From Rhodospirillales bacterium (lineage in GTDB: Bacteria > Pseudomonadota > Alphaproteobacteria > Rhodospirillales > Shumkoniaceae): DNA of 64,000 nt. This document shows, piece by piece, positions 9,386 to 16,765 of the stretch. Under the pieces are notes generated by a model. That model was not told the origin of the DNA. It did not search any database and saw only the letters and a list, made by a program, of their open reading frames with translations. The DNA lies in the NCBI GenBank assembly GCA_018432935.1, contig JAHDSF010000006.1:434001-498000 (forward strand), given 5' to 3'. How positions within the stretch are numbered: position 1 is the stretch's first letter; the number at the start of each line of letters is the position of its first letter. The translations under genes were made by a program, and so were the position numbers.

Positions 9386-9655
9386 CGTTGAACCTCCTGC
9401 CCGCCGGAGATGTCGCGAAGGGCCAACCCGCCCTGCGTCATGTGGTTATTCGGGCAAGTGAATCAATTGGCGCAAAGTCGGTCGCTGCATCTCCAACTAG
9501 TCATTTCTCCGGGGCATTTGGAGCCCCGGTATGCGTTGCCCGGAAGGAACAATGACGATGTCTCGGTTGTTCCATCCCATGCTCCTGCTGCGGCATTGAA
9601 AACTCGGAACCCGCTTCCCCACCTGGGAGGAGTGACCACTGGGGGTGGGGGTGGA
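9386..9655. promoter_or_regulatory. Divergent promoter region between phosphatase and PL5-like gene
   Basis: About 270 bp with no convincing gene. It contains a perfect 7-bp inverted repeat, CCGGGGC at 9509-9515 and GCCCCGG at 9523-9529, with a 7-nt loop. This could be an operator or a weak structured leader. Promoters for both flanking operons must lie here, but I see no clear -35/-10 pair. Confidence 0.35.
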
Positions 9656-10720
9656 ATGCCGAACATCGATGCCACGCTGCAGCGGGCCGGCATTGCCGCG
9701 GTCGCAGTCATGCTGGCGGCGGCGGTGTCGGCACGAGCGGCAGAGCTGAAGGCGCCGTTCGATGTCGCGGCACAGCGTCTCGTTCACGGCGAGCCGTCGG
9801 TACGGTCGTACTGCGGCGCCGCGACGCCGCCGGTGGTAAACCTCGTCAAGGGTGACGGCGAAATCGATCGCGCCAAGGACGCGCTGGTCGCGCTCCAGCG
9901 CCGCATCAACGAAATGTCGGACAGCTACGTGCGCAGTCGCCCGGCCAACGGCACCCTCGCGATGTGCGCCGTCGACTGGCTGGGAACGTGGGCGGACGCG
10001 GGAGCGATGCTGGGGACCGCCGACAACGGCGGCCAATTCCTGCGCAAGTGGAGCCTGGCGCCGATTGCCGTCGGCTACCTGAAGGTTAGGCAGGCGCCGG
10101 AGATCGACCAGGCGCGGGCCCGGACCGTCCAGGACTGGATCCGCCGCTGGGGCTTGGCCGTGCGGGCGGACTGGTCCGCCAACACTTCGGCGAACAGCCG
10201 CAACAACTATCAGCTCTATTGGGCGGGATGGGGCGTGATGGCTGCTGCCATCGCCTCCGGGGACCGCGAGCTCTTCGACTGGAGCATCGGCGTGGCACGC
10301 TTTGCCATGGGGCAGGTGCGCGCCGACGGTTCGCTCGCCTGGGCGATGGCGACCGGCCGCAAGGCGCTGTACCACCACCTGCTGTCCGTAGCTCCGCTGG
10401 TGATGATGGCGGAAGGGGCGGCCGCCAACGGCTACGACCTTTACGCCGAGGAGGAGAACGCCTTGCGCCGGCTGGCGAAGTTCGCCCTGGCCGGACTCGA
10501 CAGTCCGTCGCTGATCGCGACCCGGGCGGGCGCCCCCCAGAGCTCGGTTCTGCCGCCGGATTCCGAGGACTTGGCGTGGATCATTCCTTACGTCGCCCAC
10601 TTTCCCGAGGACGTATCGGAGCGGTGGCTGCAGTCGTACCGGCATTTCGACAACCGCCTGCTCGGCGGCGACATGCTGCTGCTGTTCGGGCGCGGCAGGA
10701 CCGCAATGGCGGCGGGATAG
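9656..10720 (+). CDS. AlgL-like (polysaccharide lyase family 5) periplasmic protein, altered active site
   Basis: A 354-aa exported protein. A signal peptide spans residues 1-28, with cleavage after ARA. The alpha/alpha-barrel sequence resembles alginate lyase AlgL: CAVDWLGTWADAGAM, GQFLRKWSLAPIAVGYLK, NNYQLYWAGWGVMAAA, ELFDWSIGVARFAM and LGGDMLLLF all have counterparts there. From memory, AlgL has Asn-His (NNHS-YW) and an Arg-Ala-Leu-Ser-Tyr-His-Asn-Tyr active-site pair. Here the first is N183 N184 Y185 Q186 and the second is K236 A L Y H H L L, so the catalytic His, Arg and Tyr appear replaced. It may be a non-catalytic binder, or a lyase for a sulfated or otherwise modified polymer. The ATG at 9656 has a G-rich ribosome site; the upstream open frame lacks a leader. 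Confidence 0.78.
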   Translation: MPNIDATLQRAGIAAVAVMLAAAVSARAAELKAPFDVAAQRLVHGEPSVRSYCGAATPPVVNLVKGDGEIDRAKDALVALQRRINEMSDSYVRSRPANGTLAMCAVDWLGTWADAGAMLGTADNGGQFLRKWSLAPIAVGYLKVRQAPEIDQARARTVQDWIRRWGLAVRADWSANTSANSRNNYQLYWAGWGVMAAAIASGDRELFDWSIGVARFAMGQVRADGSLAWAMATGRKALYHHLLSVAPLVMMAEGAAANGYDLYAEEENALRRLAKFALAGLDSPSLIATRAGAPQSSVLPPDSEDLAWIIPYVAHFPEDVSERWLQSYRHFDNRLLGGDMLLLFGRGRTAMAAG

Positions 10721-10746
10721 CGAGGAAGGTGAGGAGAGGCGATGCG

Positions 10747-11631
10747 ATGATGAAGGCTGTCGAGGCTTTGTATCCCTATGTTCCCCAGAAGTACAAGAAC
10801 TCCGCGAAGCACGTCGCCGCGTTCTGGAACCGGCTGTCTTCTTCGCAACGCATGGAGCCGACGTTCCTCATCATCGGCGCCCAGAAGGCGGGCACGTCGT
10901 CGCTGTTCAAGTACCTGATGCGCCACGGCGGCTATCTGCGGCCGTTGCTCAAGGACATCTACTTCTTCGACAACAACTATCATCGCGGCCTGCCGTGGTA
11001 CCTCAGCTTCTTTCCCAGCAAAGCGGCGCAGGCCGAACGGGAGCAGCAGAGCGGTGAGCCTGTGATCACGGGCGAGGGGGCGACCTACTATCTCCTGCAC
11101 CCGTTGGCGCCGGCGCGGGTCCGCGCCGGTTTCCCCGACATCAGGCTGGTCGTGCTGCTGCGCGACCCGGTCGAGCGGGCGATCTCGCACTTCTTCCACA
11201 ATCGCCGCATGGGCGGGGAGACGCTGGAAACGCCCCTGGCGGCGTTCCAGGCAGAGGCCGAGCGCCTCGCCGGCGAGGAGGAGAAGCTGATCGCCGATCC
11301 CGGCTACCGCAGCTACAACCACCAGGCCTACTCGTACCTCGCCCGCGGCCGCTACGCCGAGCAGCTGAAGCGCTGGCTGGCGGTGTTCCCGCGCGACCAG
11401 ATCCTGGTCCAGTGCAGCGAGCGCTTCTATAGCGATACCGATGCCTGCTTCCGCGAGGTGTGCCGGTTCCTTGCTCTGCCCGAGCGATCCCTCGACTTCT
11501 ATCGGCCGGAAGGCCAGGGCAAGAACAAGCGCGACGACGAGGCGGCCCGTGCGTTCGCCCGCGACCACTTCGCCAAGCCCAACCAGGACCTGTTCGCGCT
11601 GCTCGGCGAAAAGTACCCGTGGTCGGCGTAA
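10747..11631 (+). CDS. PAPS-dependent sulfotransferase 3 (heparan-type)
   Basis: A 294-aa protein of the Sulfotransfer_1 / heparan sulfotransferase-like group. The PAPS loop IIGAQKAGTSSLFKYL begins near residue 41 (G44), KDIYFFDNNY follows, and the 3'-phosphate motif is RLVVLLRDPVERAISHFFHNRR. The C-terminal block FYRPEGQGKNKRDDE is also typical. The ATG at 10747 has GGAGAGG about 7 nt upstream; an ATG at 10750 is equally possible. It lies 26 nt after the AlgL-like gene on the same strand, which supports action on the same polymer. Heparan-type sulfotransferases act on uronic-acid-containing chains, which fits an algD locus; that match is inference. Confidence 0.87.
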   Translation: MMKAVEALYPYVPQKYKNSAKHVAAFWNRLSSSQRMEPTFLIIGAQKAGTSSLFKYLMRHGGYLRPLLKDIYFFDNNYHRGLPWYLSFFPSKAAQAEREQQSGEPVITGEGATYYLLHPLAPARVRAGFPDIRLVVLLRDPVERAISHFFHNRRMGGETLETPLAAFQAEAERLAGEEEKLIADPGYRSYNHQAYSYLARGRYAEQLKRWLAVFPRDQILVQCSERFYSDTDACFREVCRFLALPERSLDFYRPEGQGKNKRDDEAARAFARDHFAKPNQDLFALLGEKYPWSA

Positions 11632-11747
11632 CGAAACCGTGTTCGGGACCCGGCATGGAAATGCCGCCGGGGCGACGTATATAGCGCTCAGCGGCGTCTT
11701 CCTGAGACGGTCGCCTTTTCCTGCAACTTTGTCCGGACGGCCAGCTC

Positions 11748-12776
11748 GTGTCCCGCATCCCCTTTGTTGACGTTGCGCTGGCAGCGCTCGTGTTCGCGCT
11801 GCTGCTCGTCCAGCCGGCGACGGCCCAGGTTCCGGTCGAGATCGCAACGGCGGAGCAGCGGGCACTTGCTGAACGCTTCCAGGCCGCCGGGACGCTGGAG
11901 GCCGACCGGGCAGTGACCGTCGGTCCGGAGGTCGCTGGCCGCGTCGCCGCGGTGGCGTTTCCGGACGGCAGCGCGGTGTCCGAGAACCAGGTCCTGTTCC
12001 GGCTCGACGACGCATTCGCCCGAACCCAGCTTGCCGAGGCCGAGGCAAGCCTGTCCGCCGACGAGGCAGCGCTGCGGCGGGCGACCCAGCTTGCCGGGCG
12101 CCAGGTTGGCACCGAGCGGGCGGTCGAAGAAGCTCGAGCCGCCCTCGAAACCACCCGGGCGCGCGTCCAGAGCGCGCGAGTGCAGCTCGACAAGACGGTG
12201 ATCCGGGCCCCGTTCGAAGGCCGGGTGGACTTCCGCCGCGTCGACATTGGCGCCTACGTGACCCCGGGCCAGCCGCTGGTCGGCTTGGTCGACATCGATC
12301 CTCTCAAGCTGCGCTTCAAGATTGCCGAGCGCTTCGCCGCTGCCGTCAAGCCTGGCGACGAGGTGTCCTTCACCGTCCAGGCGTACCCGGGCGAGGTGTT
12401 ACAGGGCAAGGTCACCGTGGTCAGTCCGGTGGTCGACGTCAACGGCCGCAGCATCACGGTCCAGGCCAGCGTCGCAAACCCGGACGAGCGGCTCAAGCCC
12501 GGCATGTTCGCGGACGTCACGCTGACGCTGGTGCGGCGCGGCAATGCGATCGTCATCCCCGAGCAGGCAGTGGTGCCGCAGGGCGGGCGCGACCTGGTGT
12601 TCAAGGTCGTCGACGGCAAGGCGTCCCCGGTTCCGGTCAAGCTGGGAATGCGCCAGGAGGGCATCGTCGAGGTGGTCGAGGGCCTGGTGCCGGGCGACAC
12701 GGTGGTGACTGCGGGGCAGATGAAGCTGCAGCCCGGCGCACCGGTGGCTCCGCGCCAAAGCGGGAGCGCCTCGTGA
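11748..12776 (+). CDS. RND efflux periplasmic adaptor (membrane fusion protein)
   Basis: A 342-aa adaptor with an N-terminal signal sequence (to about residue 25, ending PATAQ). It has a lipoyl half-motif (GPEVAGRVAAVAFPDGSAVSENQVLFRLDD), an alpha-helical hairpin (about residues 95-150), the returning lipoyl half (TVIRAPFEGRVDFRRVDIGAYVTPG), a beta-barrel, and the membrane-proximal domain (VVPQGGRDLVFKVVDGKA). It bridges the inner-membrane pump to an outer-membrane channel. The start is a GTG at 11748; no ATG is close. Its stop overlaps the GTG of the pump gene, so the two are coupled. No TolC-like gene is present here, so the pump presumably uses a channel encoded elsewhere. Confidence 0.92.
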   Translation: MSRIPFVDVALAALVFALLLVQPATAQVPVEIATAEQRALAERFQAAGTLEADRAVTVGPEVAGRVAAVAFPDGSAVSENQVLFRLDDAFARTQLAEAEASLSADEAALRRATQLAGRQVGTERAVEEARAALETTRARVQSARVQLDKTVIRAPFEGRVDFRRVDIGAYVTPGQPLVGLVDIDPLKLRFKIAERFAAAVKPGDEVSFTVQAYPGEVLQGKVTVVSPVVDVNGRSITVQASVANPDERLKPGMFADVTLTLVRRGNAIVIPEQAVVPQGGRDLVFKVVDGKASPVPVKLGMRQEGIVEVVEGLVPGDTVVTAGQMKLQPGAPVAPRQSGSAS

Positions 12777-15700
12777 GCTTTACCGATCTCTTCATCCGCC
12801 GCCCCGTCTTCGCCACGGTGCTGAGCCTGCTGGTGGTTCTGGTGGGCCTCGTCGCCTACGAGCGTTTGCCGGTGCGCGAATACCCCAACATCGATCCGCC
12901 GGTGGTCAACGTCGAGACGGTGTACCGGGGGGCGAGCGCGCAGATCGTCGAGAGCCAGGTCACCAACGTGCTCGAGGACTCGATCGCCGGCATCGAGGGC
13001 ATCGACGTGATGACGTCGAAGAGCCGACAGGGACAGAGCGACCTCACGATCACGTTCGAGCTTTCCCGCGACCCCGATACCGCCGCCGCCGACGTGCGAG
13101 ACCGTGTGAGCCGGGTCCGCGGCCTTCTTCCCAGCGAGATCGAGGAGCCGGTCATCCAGAAGGTCGAGGCCGACGCCCAGCCGATCATCTACATGGCGTT
13201 CTCGAGCCCCAACCATACGGCGCTGGAGTTGACCGATTACGCCGACCGCTTCGTCAAGGACCAGCTTCAGGTGTTGCCGGGCGTGGCCGAGGTCCGCATC
13301 CTCGGCGAACGCCGCTTCGCGATGCGGATCTGGCTCGATCCCGTCAAGTTGGCGGGCTATGGCCTTTCGGTGACGGCGGTCGAGGATGCGTTGCGGGTCC
13401 AGAACGTCGAGATCCCGAGCGGCAGCATCGAAAGCACCGACCGCGAGTTCACCGTGCTGTCGGAAACCGACCTGCGGACGCCGGAGCAGTTCAACGACCT
13501 CATCATCCGCGACGCCGCCGGCTACCTTGTGCGCCTGCGCGACGTCGGCCACGCCGAACTGGGAGCCGAGAACGACGACACCGTTGTTCGCTTCAACGGC
13601 GAGGGCGCGGTGGCGCTGGGGGTCGTCAAGCAGGCGACCGCCAATCCGCTGGAGGTCTCGGAGGCGATCCGCGATCGCCTTCCGACCATTTCCGAGGGGC
13701 TGCCGGAGGGAATGCGCGTCGACGTCGCCTATGACAGCTCGGTGTTCATCGAGCGCTCGATCGACAACGTCTATCGCACCATCGGCGAGGCGGTGCTGCT
13801 GGTCATCCTCATCATCTTCATCTCGCTGAGGTCGCTGCGGGCGACGTTCATCCCGCTGGTGACGATCCCGATCTCGCTGATCGGCACTGCCGCCGCGATG
13901 TACGCGTTCGGCTTTTCGGTCAATACGCTGACCCTGCTGGCGGTGGTGCTGGCGATCGGCCTGGTGGTCGACGACGCCATCGTCGTGCTGGAGAACGTCT
14001 ACCGCCATATCGAGGATGGGATGGAGCCGCGCGAGGCCGCCTTCAAGGGCGCGCGCGAGATCGTCTTTCCGGTCATCGGCATGTCGCTCACGCTGGCGGC
14101 GGTGTACGTTCCGATCGGCTTCATGACGGGGGCGACCGGGCGCCTGTTCACGGAGTTCGCCCTCGCCCTCGCCGGGGCGGTCCTGGTGTCAGGCTTCGTC
14201 GCGCTTACTCTGACGCCGATGATGTGCGCCACCCTCCTGCGCGGCCAGACCCAGCACGGCGCCCTCTACCGCGCGGTGGAGTGGGTGCTGGTGGGCATGA
14301 CGAGAACCTACCGGGTCGTGCTGCGGCGGGCGCTGCGGCTTCGGCCGCTGGTGCTGGTGGTCGCACTGGGCATCGCCGGGGCGGGCGGCTGGCTGTACAC
14401 GCAGCTGCGCAGCGAATTGGCGCCGACCGAGGACCAGGGCACCATCATCGGCATCTTCGTCGGCCCCGAGGGGGCGACGACCAGCTATATGGACCGCTAT
14501 GCTCGCGAGATCGAGGCGATCTACGGCGGCGTCGAGCAGGCTCGCAGCTACTTCGTCGTTTCGGGCTGGCCACTGAAATCGCAGGGCATCTCGTTCGTCA
14601 GCCTGAAGCCGTGGGACGAGCGCGACACCGGCCAGCAGGAGATCGCCCAGAGCCTGATGCCGCAGATGCTTGGCGTCCCCGGCGTACTGGCGTTTGCCAT
14701 CAGCCCGGCGCCGCTGGGGCAGGATATCGGCCAGAAGCCGGTCCAGTTCGTGATCCAGACCTCGCAGTCGTACGAGGAACTGCAGAAGCAGGTCGACGCC
14801 ATGATGGCCAAGGCGCGCGAGTACCCGGGGCTGGCCAACCTGGAAACCGACCTCAAGCTGAACAAGCCGCAGCTCCGCGTCGGCATCAACCGCGACAAGG
14901 CGGCGCAACTGGGGATCAGCGTCGCCACCGTCGGCCGCGCCCTGGAGACGCTGCTCGGGGGCCGCCAAGTCACCCGCTTCAAGCAGAACAACGAGCAGTA
15001 CGACGTCATCGTCCAGGTCGCCGACGCCGATCGCCGCACGCCGTCGGATCTCGAGAAGATCGCGATCCAGACGCCGGACGGCACCAGCGTGCAGCTCGCC
15101 AACCTGGTCACCCTCGAGGAGACGGTGGCGCCGCAGGAGCTGAATCACTTCAACCAGCTCCGCTCGGCCAGCATCACCGCCAATGTGGCGCCGGGCTATG
15201 CAATCGGCGACGTCGTCGCTTTCTTCCAGCAGGCCGCGAACGAGGTGCTGGCGCCGGGAGCCCGCACCGACTGGTTCGGCCAGACCCGGGAATACCTGAA
15301 GGCGAGCGGCAGCCTGTTCGTGACCTTCGGACTGGCGCTGGCGTTCATCTTTTTAGTGCTGGCGGCCCAGTTCGAGAGCTTTCGCGGACCGTTCGTGATC
15401 ATGCTGTCGGTGCCGTTGTCGATCACCGGCGGACTGCTCGCACTCTATCTGACGGGGGCGACGCTGAACATCTACAGCCAGGTCGGTCTGGTGACACTGA
15501 TCGGCCTCATCACCAAGCACGGCATCCTGATCGTCGAGTTCACCAATCAGCACCGTGCCCGCGGCATTCCGATGCACGACGCGGTGATCGAGGCCTCGAC
15601 GTTGCGCTTGCGGCCGATCCTGATGACCACCGGCGCCATGGTTCTGGGCGCGGTTCCCCTGATGCTGGCCGAGGGCGCCGGCGCGATGAGCCGGCAGGCG

Positions 15701-15895
15701 ATCGGCGCCGTGATCGGCGGCGGCCTGATCGTCGGCACCTTCTTCACGCTGTTCGTGGTGCCGACCGTCTACACCTACATCATGCCGCGCGACCGCCGGA
15801 CCGGCCTCACCGAGGTTCGCGGCGGGATCGAGAAGAGGCAGGAGGGGCCGCTTGAAGAACCCCGCCGCCGTCGGCACTCGAAGGGCGGCGAGTAG
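12773..15895 (+). CDS. RND multidrug efflux permease (AcrB/HAE1 family)
   Basis: A 1040-aa inner-membrane proton-driven exporter of the normal length for HAE1 pumps. Helix 1 is in MSFTDLFIRRPVFATVLSLL. The first large periplasmic loop starts at RLPVREYPNIDPPVV. The proton-relay aspartates are in IGLVVDDAIVVLENV in helix 4. The second half repeats the layout and ends with GLITKHGILIVEF and LRLRPILMTTGAM. The start is a GTG at 12773 sharing bases with the adaptor stop (GTGA). Substrates cannot be read from sequence. A REP-type hairpin follows 1 nt after the stop and may serve as a terminator. Confidence 0.95.
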   Translation: MSFTDLFIRRPVFATVLSLLVVLVGLVAYERLPVREYPNIDPPVVNVETVYRGASAQIVESQVTNVLEDSIAGIEGIDVMTSKSRQGQSDLTITFELSRDPDTAAADVRDRVSRVRGLLPSEIEEPVIQKVEADAQPIIYMAFSSPNHTALELTDYADRFVKDQLQVLPGVAEVRILGERRFAMRIWLDPVKLAGYGLSVTAVEDALRVQNVEIPSGSIESTDREFTVLSETDLRTPEQFNDLIIRDAAGYLVRLRDVGHAELGAENDDTVVRFNGEGAVALGVVKQATANPLEVSEAIRDRLPTISEGLPEGMRVDVAYDSSVFIERSIDNVYRTIGEAVLLVILIIFISLRSLRATFIPLVTIPISLIGTAAAMYAFGFSVNTLTLLAVVLAIGLVVDDAIVVLENVYRHIEDGMEPREAAFKGAREIVFPVIGMSLTLAAVYVPIGFMTGATGRLFTEFALALAGAVLVSGFVALTLTPMMCATLLRGQTQHGALYRAVEWVLVGMTRTYRVVLRRALRLRPLVLVVALGIAGAGGWLYTQLRSELAPTEDQGTIIGIFVGPEGATTSYMDRYAREIEAIYGGVEQARSYFVVSGWPLKSQGISFVSLKPWDERDTGQQEIAQSLMPQMLGVPGVLAFAISPAPLGQDIGQKPVQFVIQTSQSYEELQKQVDAMMAKAREYPGLANLETDLKLNKPQLRVGINRDKAAQLGISVATVGRALETLLGGRQVTRFKQNNEQYDVIVQVADADRRTPSDLEKIAIQTPDGTSVQLANLVTLEETVAPQELNHFNQLRSASITANVAPGYAIGDVVAFFQQAANEVLAPGARTDWFGQTREYLKASGSLFVTFGLALAFIFLVLAAQFESFRGPFVIMLSVPLSITGGLLALYLTGATLNIYSQVGLVTLIGLITKHGILIVEFTNQHRARGIPMHDAVIEASTLRLRPILMTTGAMVLGAVPLMLAEGAGAMSRQAIGAVIGGGLIVGTFFTLFVVPTVYTYIMPRDRRTGLTEVRGGIEKRQEGPLEEPRRRRHSKGGE

Positions 15896-15896
15896 T

Positions 15897-15949
15897 AGAA
15901 AAGGGGTCGGAGTCATTTTTCCTCGAAAAATGACTCCGACCCCTTTTCT
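15897..15949. repeat. Left REP-type perfect hairpin flanking RAYT
   Basis: Perfect inverted repeat with 25-nt arms (15897-15921 and 15925-15949) and a 3-nt loop CTC. The left arm contains AGAAAAGGGGTCGGAGTC followed by a T-run. It is nearly identical to the hairpin at 16706-16760. The single arm difference (G-C here, A-T there) occurs on both sides, so pairing is kept. It begins 1 nt after the RND permease stop codon and lies upstream of the transposase gene. Confidence 0.95.
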
Positions 15950-15951
15950 CC

Positions 15952-15980
15952 TTGACGTGCGTTTCCCTTGTCCGCTACAT
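15952..15980 (+). promoter_or_regulatory. Candidate sigma-70 promoter of the RAYT gene
   Basis: TTGACG (15952-15957) and CTACAT (15975-15980) are separated by exactly 17 nt and lie directly after the left hairpin, about 29 nt before the chosen start codon. Transcription would begin near 15987. This makes the longer open frame starting at 15952 unlikely to be translated. Confidence 0.5.
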
Positions 15981-16008
15981 GGCGAGAGGCTTTGCGGGGG
16001 GCTCGACG

Positions 16009-16698
16009 ATGCCTCGTCCGGTCCGTCTGTCGGCTGGCGGCTACACCCATCACGTGATCCAGCGCGGCAACAACCGCCAGGCGGTCTTCTTCGGCGATGC
16101 GGATCGCCGGCTGTTCCTCGAGTGGCTGGGCGAGGTCGCCGATAGGGAAGGCTGCGAGCTGCACGCTTACGTGCTCATGACCAACCATGTCCACATGCTG
16201 ATCACCGCCGGCGCGGAGGGATCGATCTCGCGCCTGATGCAATCGCTCGGGCGGCGCTACGTGGGCCACGTCAACCGTGCGCACGGGCGGTCCGGTACCT
16301 TGTGGGAAGGGCGCTACAAGACCACCATTCTCGACAGCGACGCCTACCTGCTCGCCTGCTACCGCTACATCGAGGAGAACCCGGTTCGGGCAGGTCTCGT
16401 CAGGCGGCCCGCGGAGTATGAATGGTCGAGCTACCGCCATAACGCCGAAGGCCGCCCCGATCCGCTCGTGCGCGAGCACGACGTCTACCGTGCGCTGGGG
16501 ATGACCGACAACGAGCGCCAAGCCGCTTACAGCCGGCTTTTCGCCGACCGGCTGGACGACGCCGTGCTTCACACGTTGCGGGATGCCACCCAGCGCGGGT
16601 GGGTCCCGGGCAGCGAGCATTTCCGCCGCGAGGTGGAGGCGGCGCTTGGCCGTCCCGCCGGTCCGCCGCGGCGGGGCCGGCCGCCGAAGGCGCGCTGA
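16009..16698 (+). CDS. REP-associated tyrosine transposase (RAYT, Y1_Tnp)
   Basis: A 229-aa single-strand DNA transposase-like enzyme of the IS200/IS605-related REP family. It has the N-terminal RAYT signature around HHVIQRGNNRQAVFF, the HUH metal motif NHVHML with H60 and H62, the WEGRYKTTILD block, and the tyrosine region CYRYIEENPVRAG (Y118/Y120). The tail GRPPK is also typical. RAYTs are thought to mobilise or process REP hairpins; here one matching hairpin lies on each side of the gene. I chose the ATG at 16009, with GGGGG upstream and after the candidate promoter, over the TTG at 15952. The coding sequence looks intact. Confidence 0.92.
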   Translation: MPRPVRLSAGGYTHHVIQRGNNRQAVFFGDADRRLFLEWLGEVADREGCELHAYVLMTNHVHMLITAGAEGSISRLMQSLGRRYVGHVNRAHGRSGTLWEGRYKTTILDSDAYLLACYRYIEENPVRAGLVRRPAEYEWSSYRHNAEGRPDPLVREHDVYRALGMTDNERQAAYSRLFADRLDDAVLHTLRDATQRGWVPGSEHFRREVEAALGRPAGPPRRGRPPKAR

Positions 16699-16705
16699 CG
16701 GGGCG

Positions 16706-16760
16706 CAGAAAAGGGGTCAGAGTCATTTTTCGAAGAAAAATGACTCTGACCCCTTTTCTG
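16706..16760. repeat. Right REP-type perfect hairpin flanking RAYT
   Basis: Perfect inverted repeat with 26-nt arms (16706-16731 and 16735-16760) and loop GAA. It differs from the left hairpin by a paired change (A-T in place of G-C) and in the loop. It lies between the convergent RAYT and glgB stops and may act as a bidirectional terminator. Confidence 0.95.
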
Positions 16761-16765
16761 CCCTG

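Noticed and set aside
2394-9523. Shared 9-mer CTCCAAATG in the algD and phosphatase/PL5 promoter regions as a common operator
   Set aside because: With about 300 bp on each side and both orientations allowed, a shared 9-mer is expected by chance (rough estimate 0.7), so it is not evidence.
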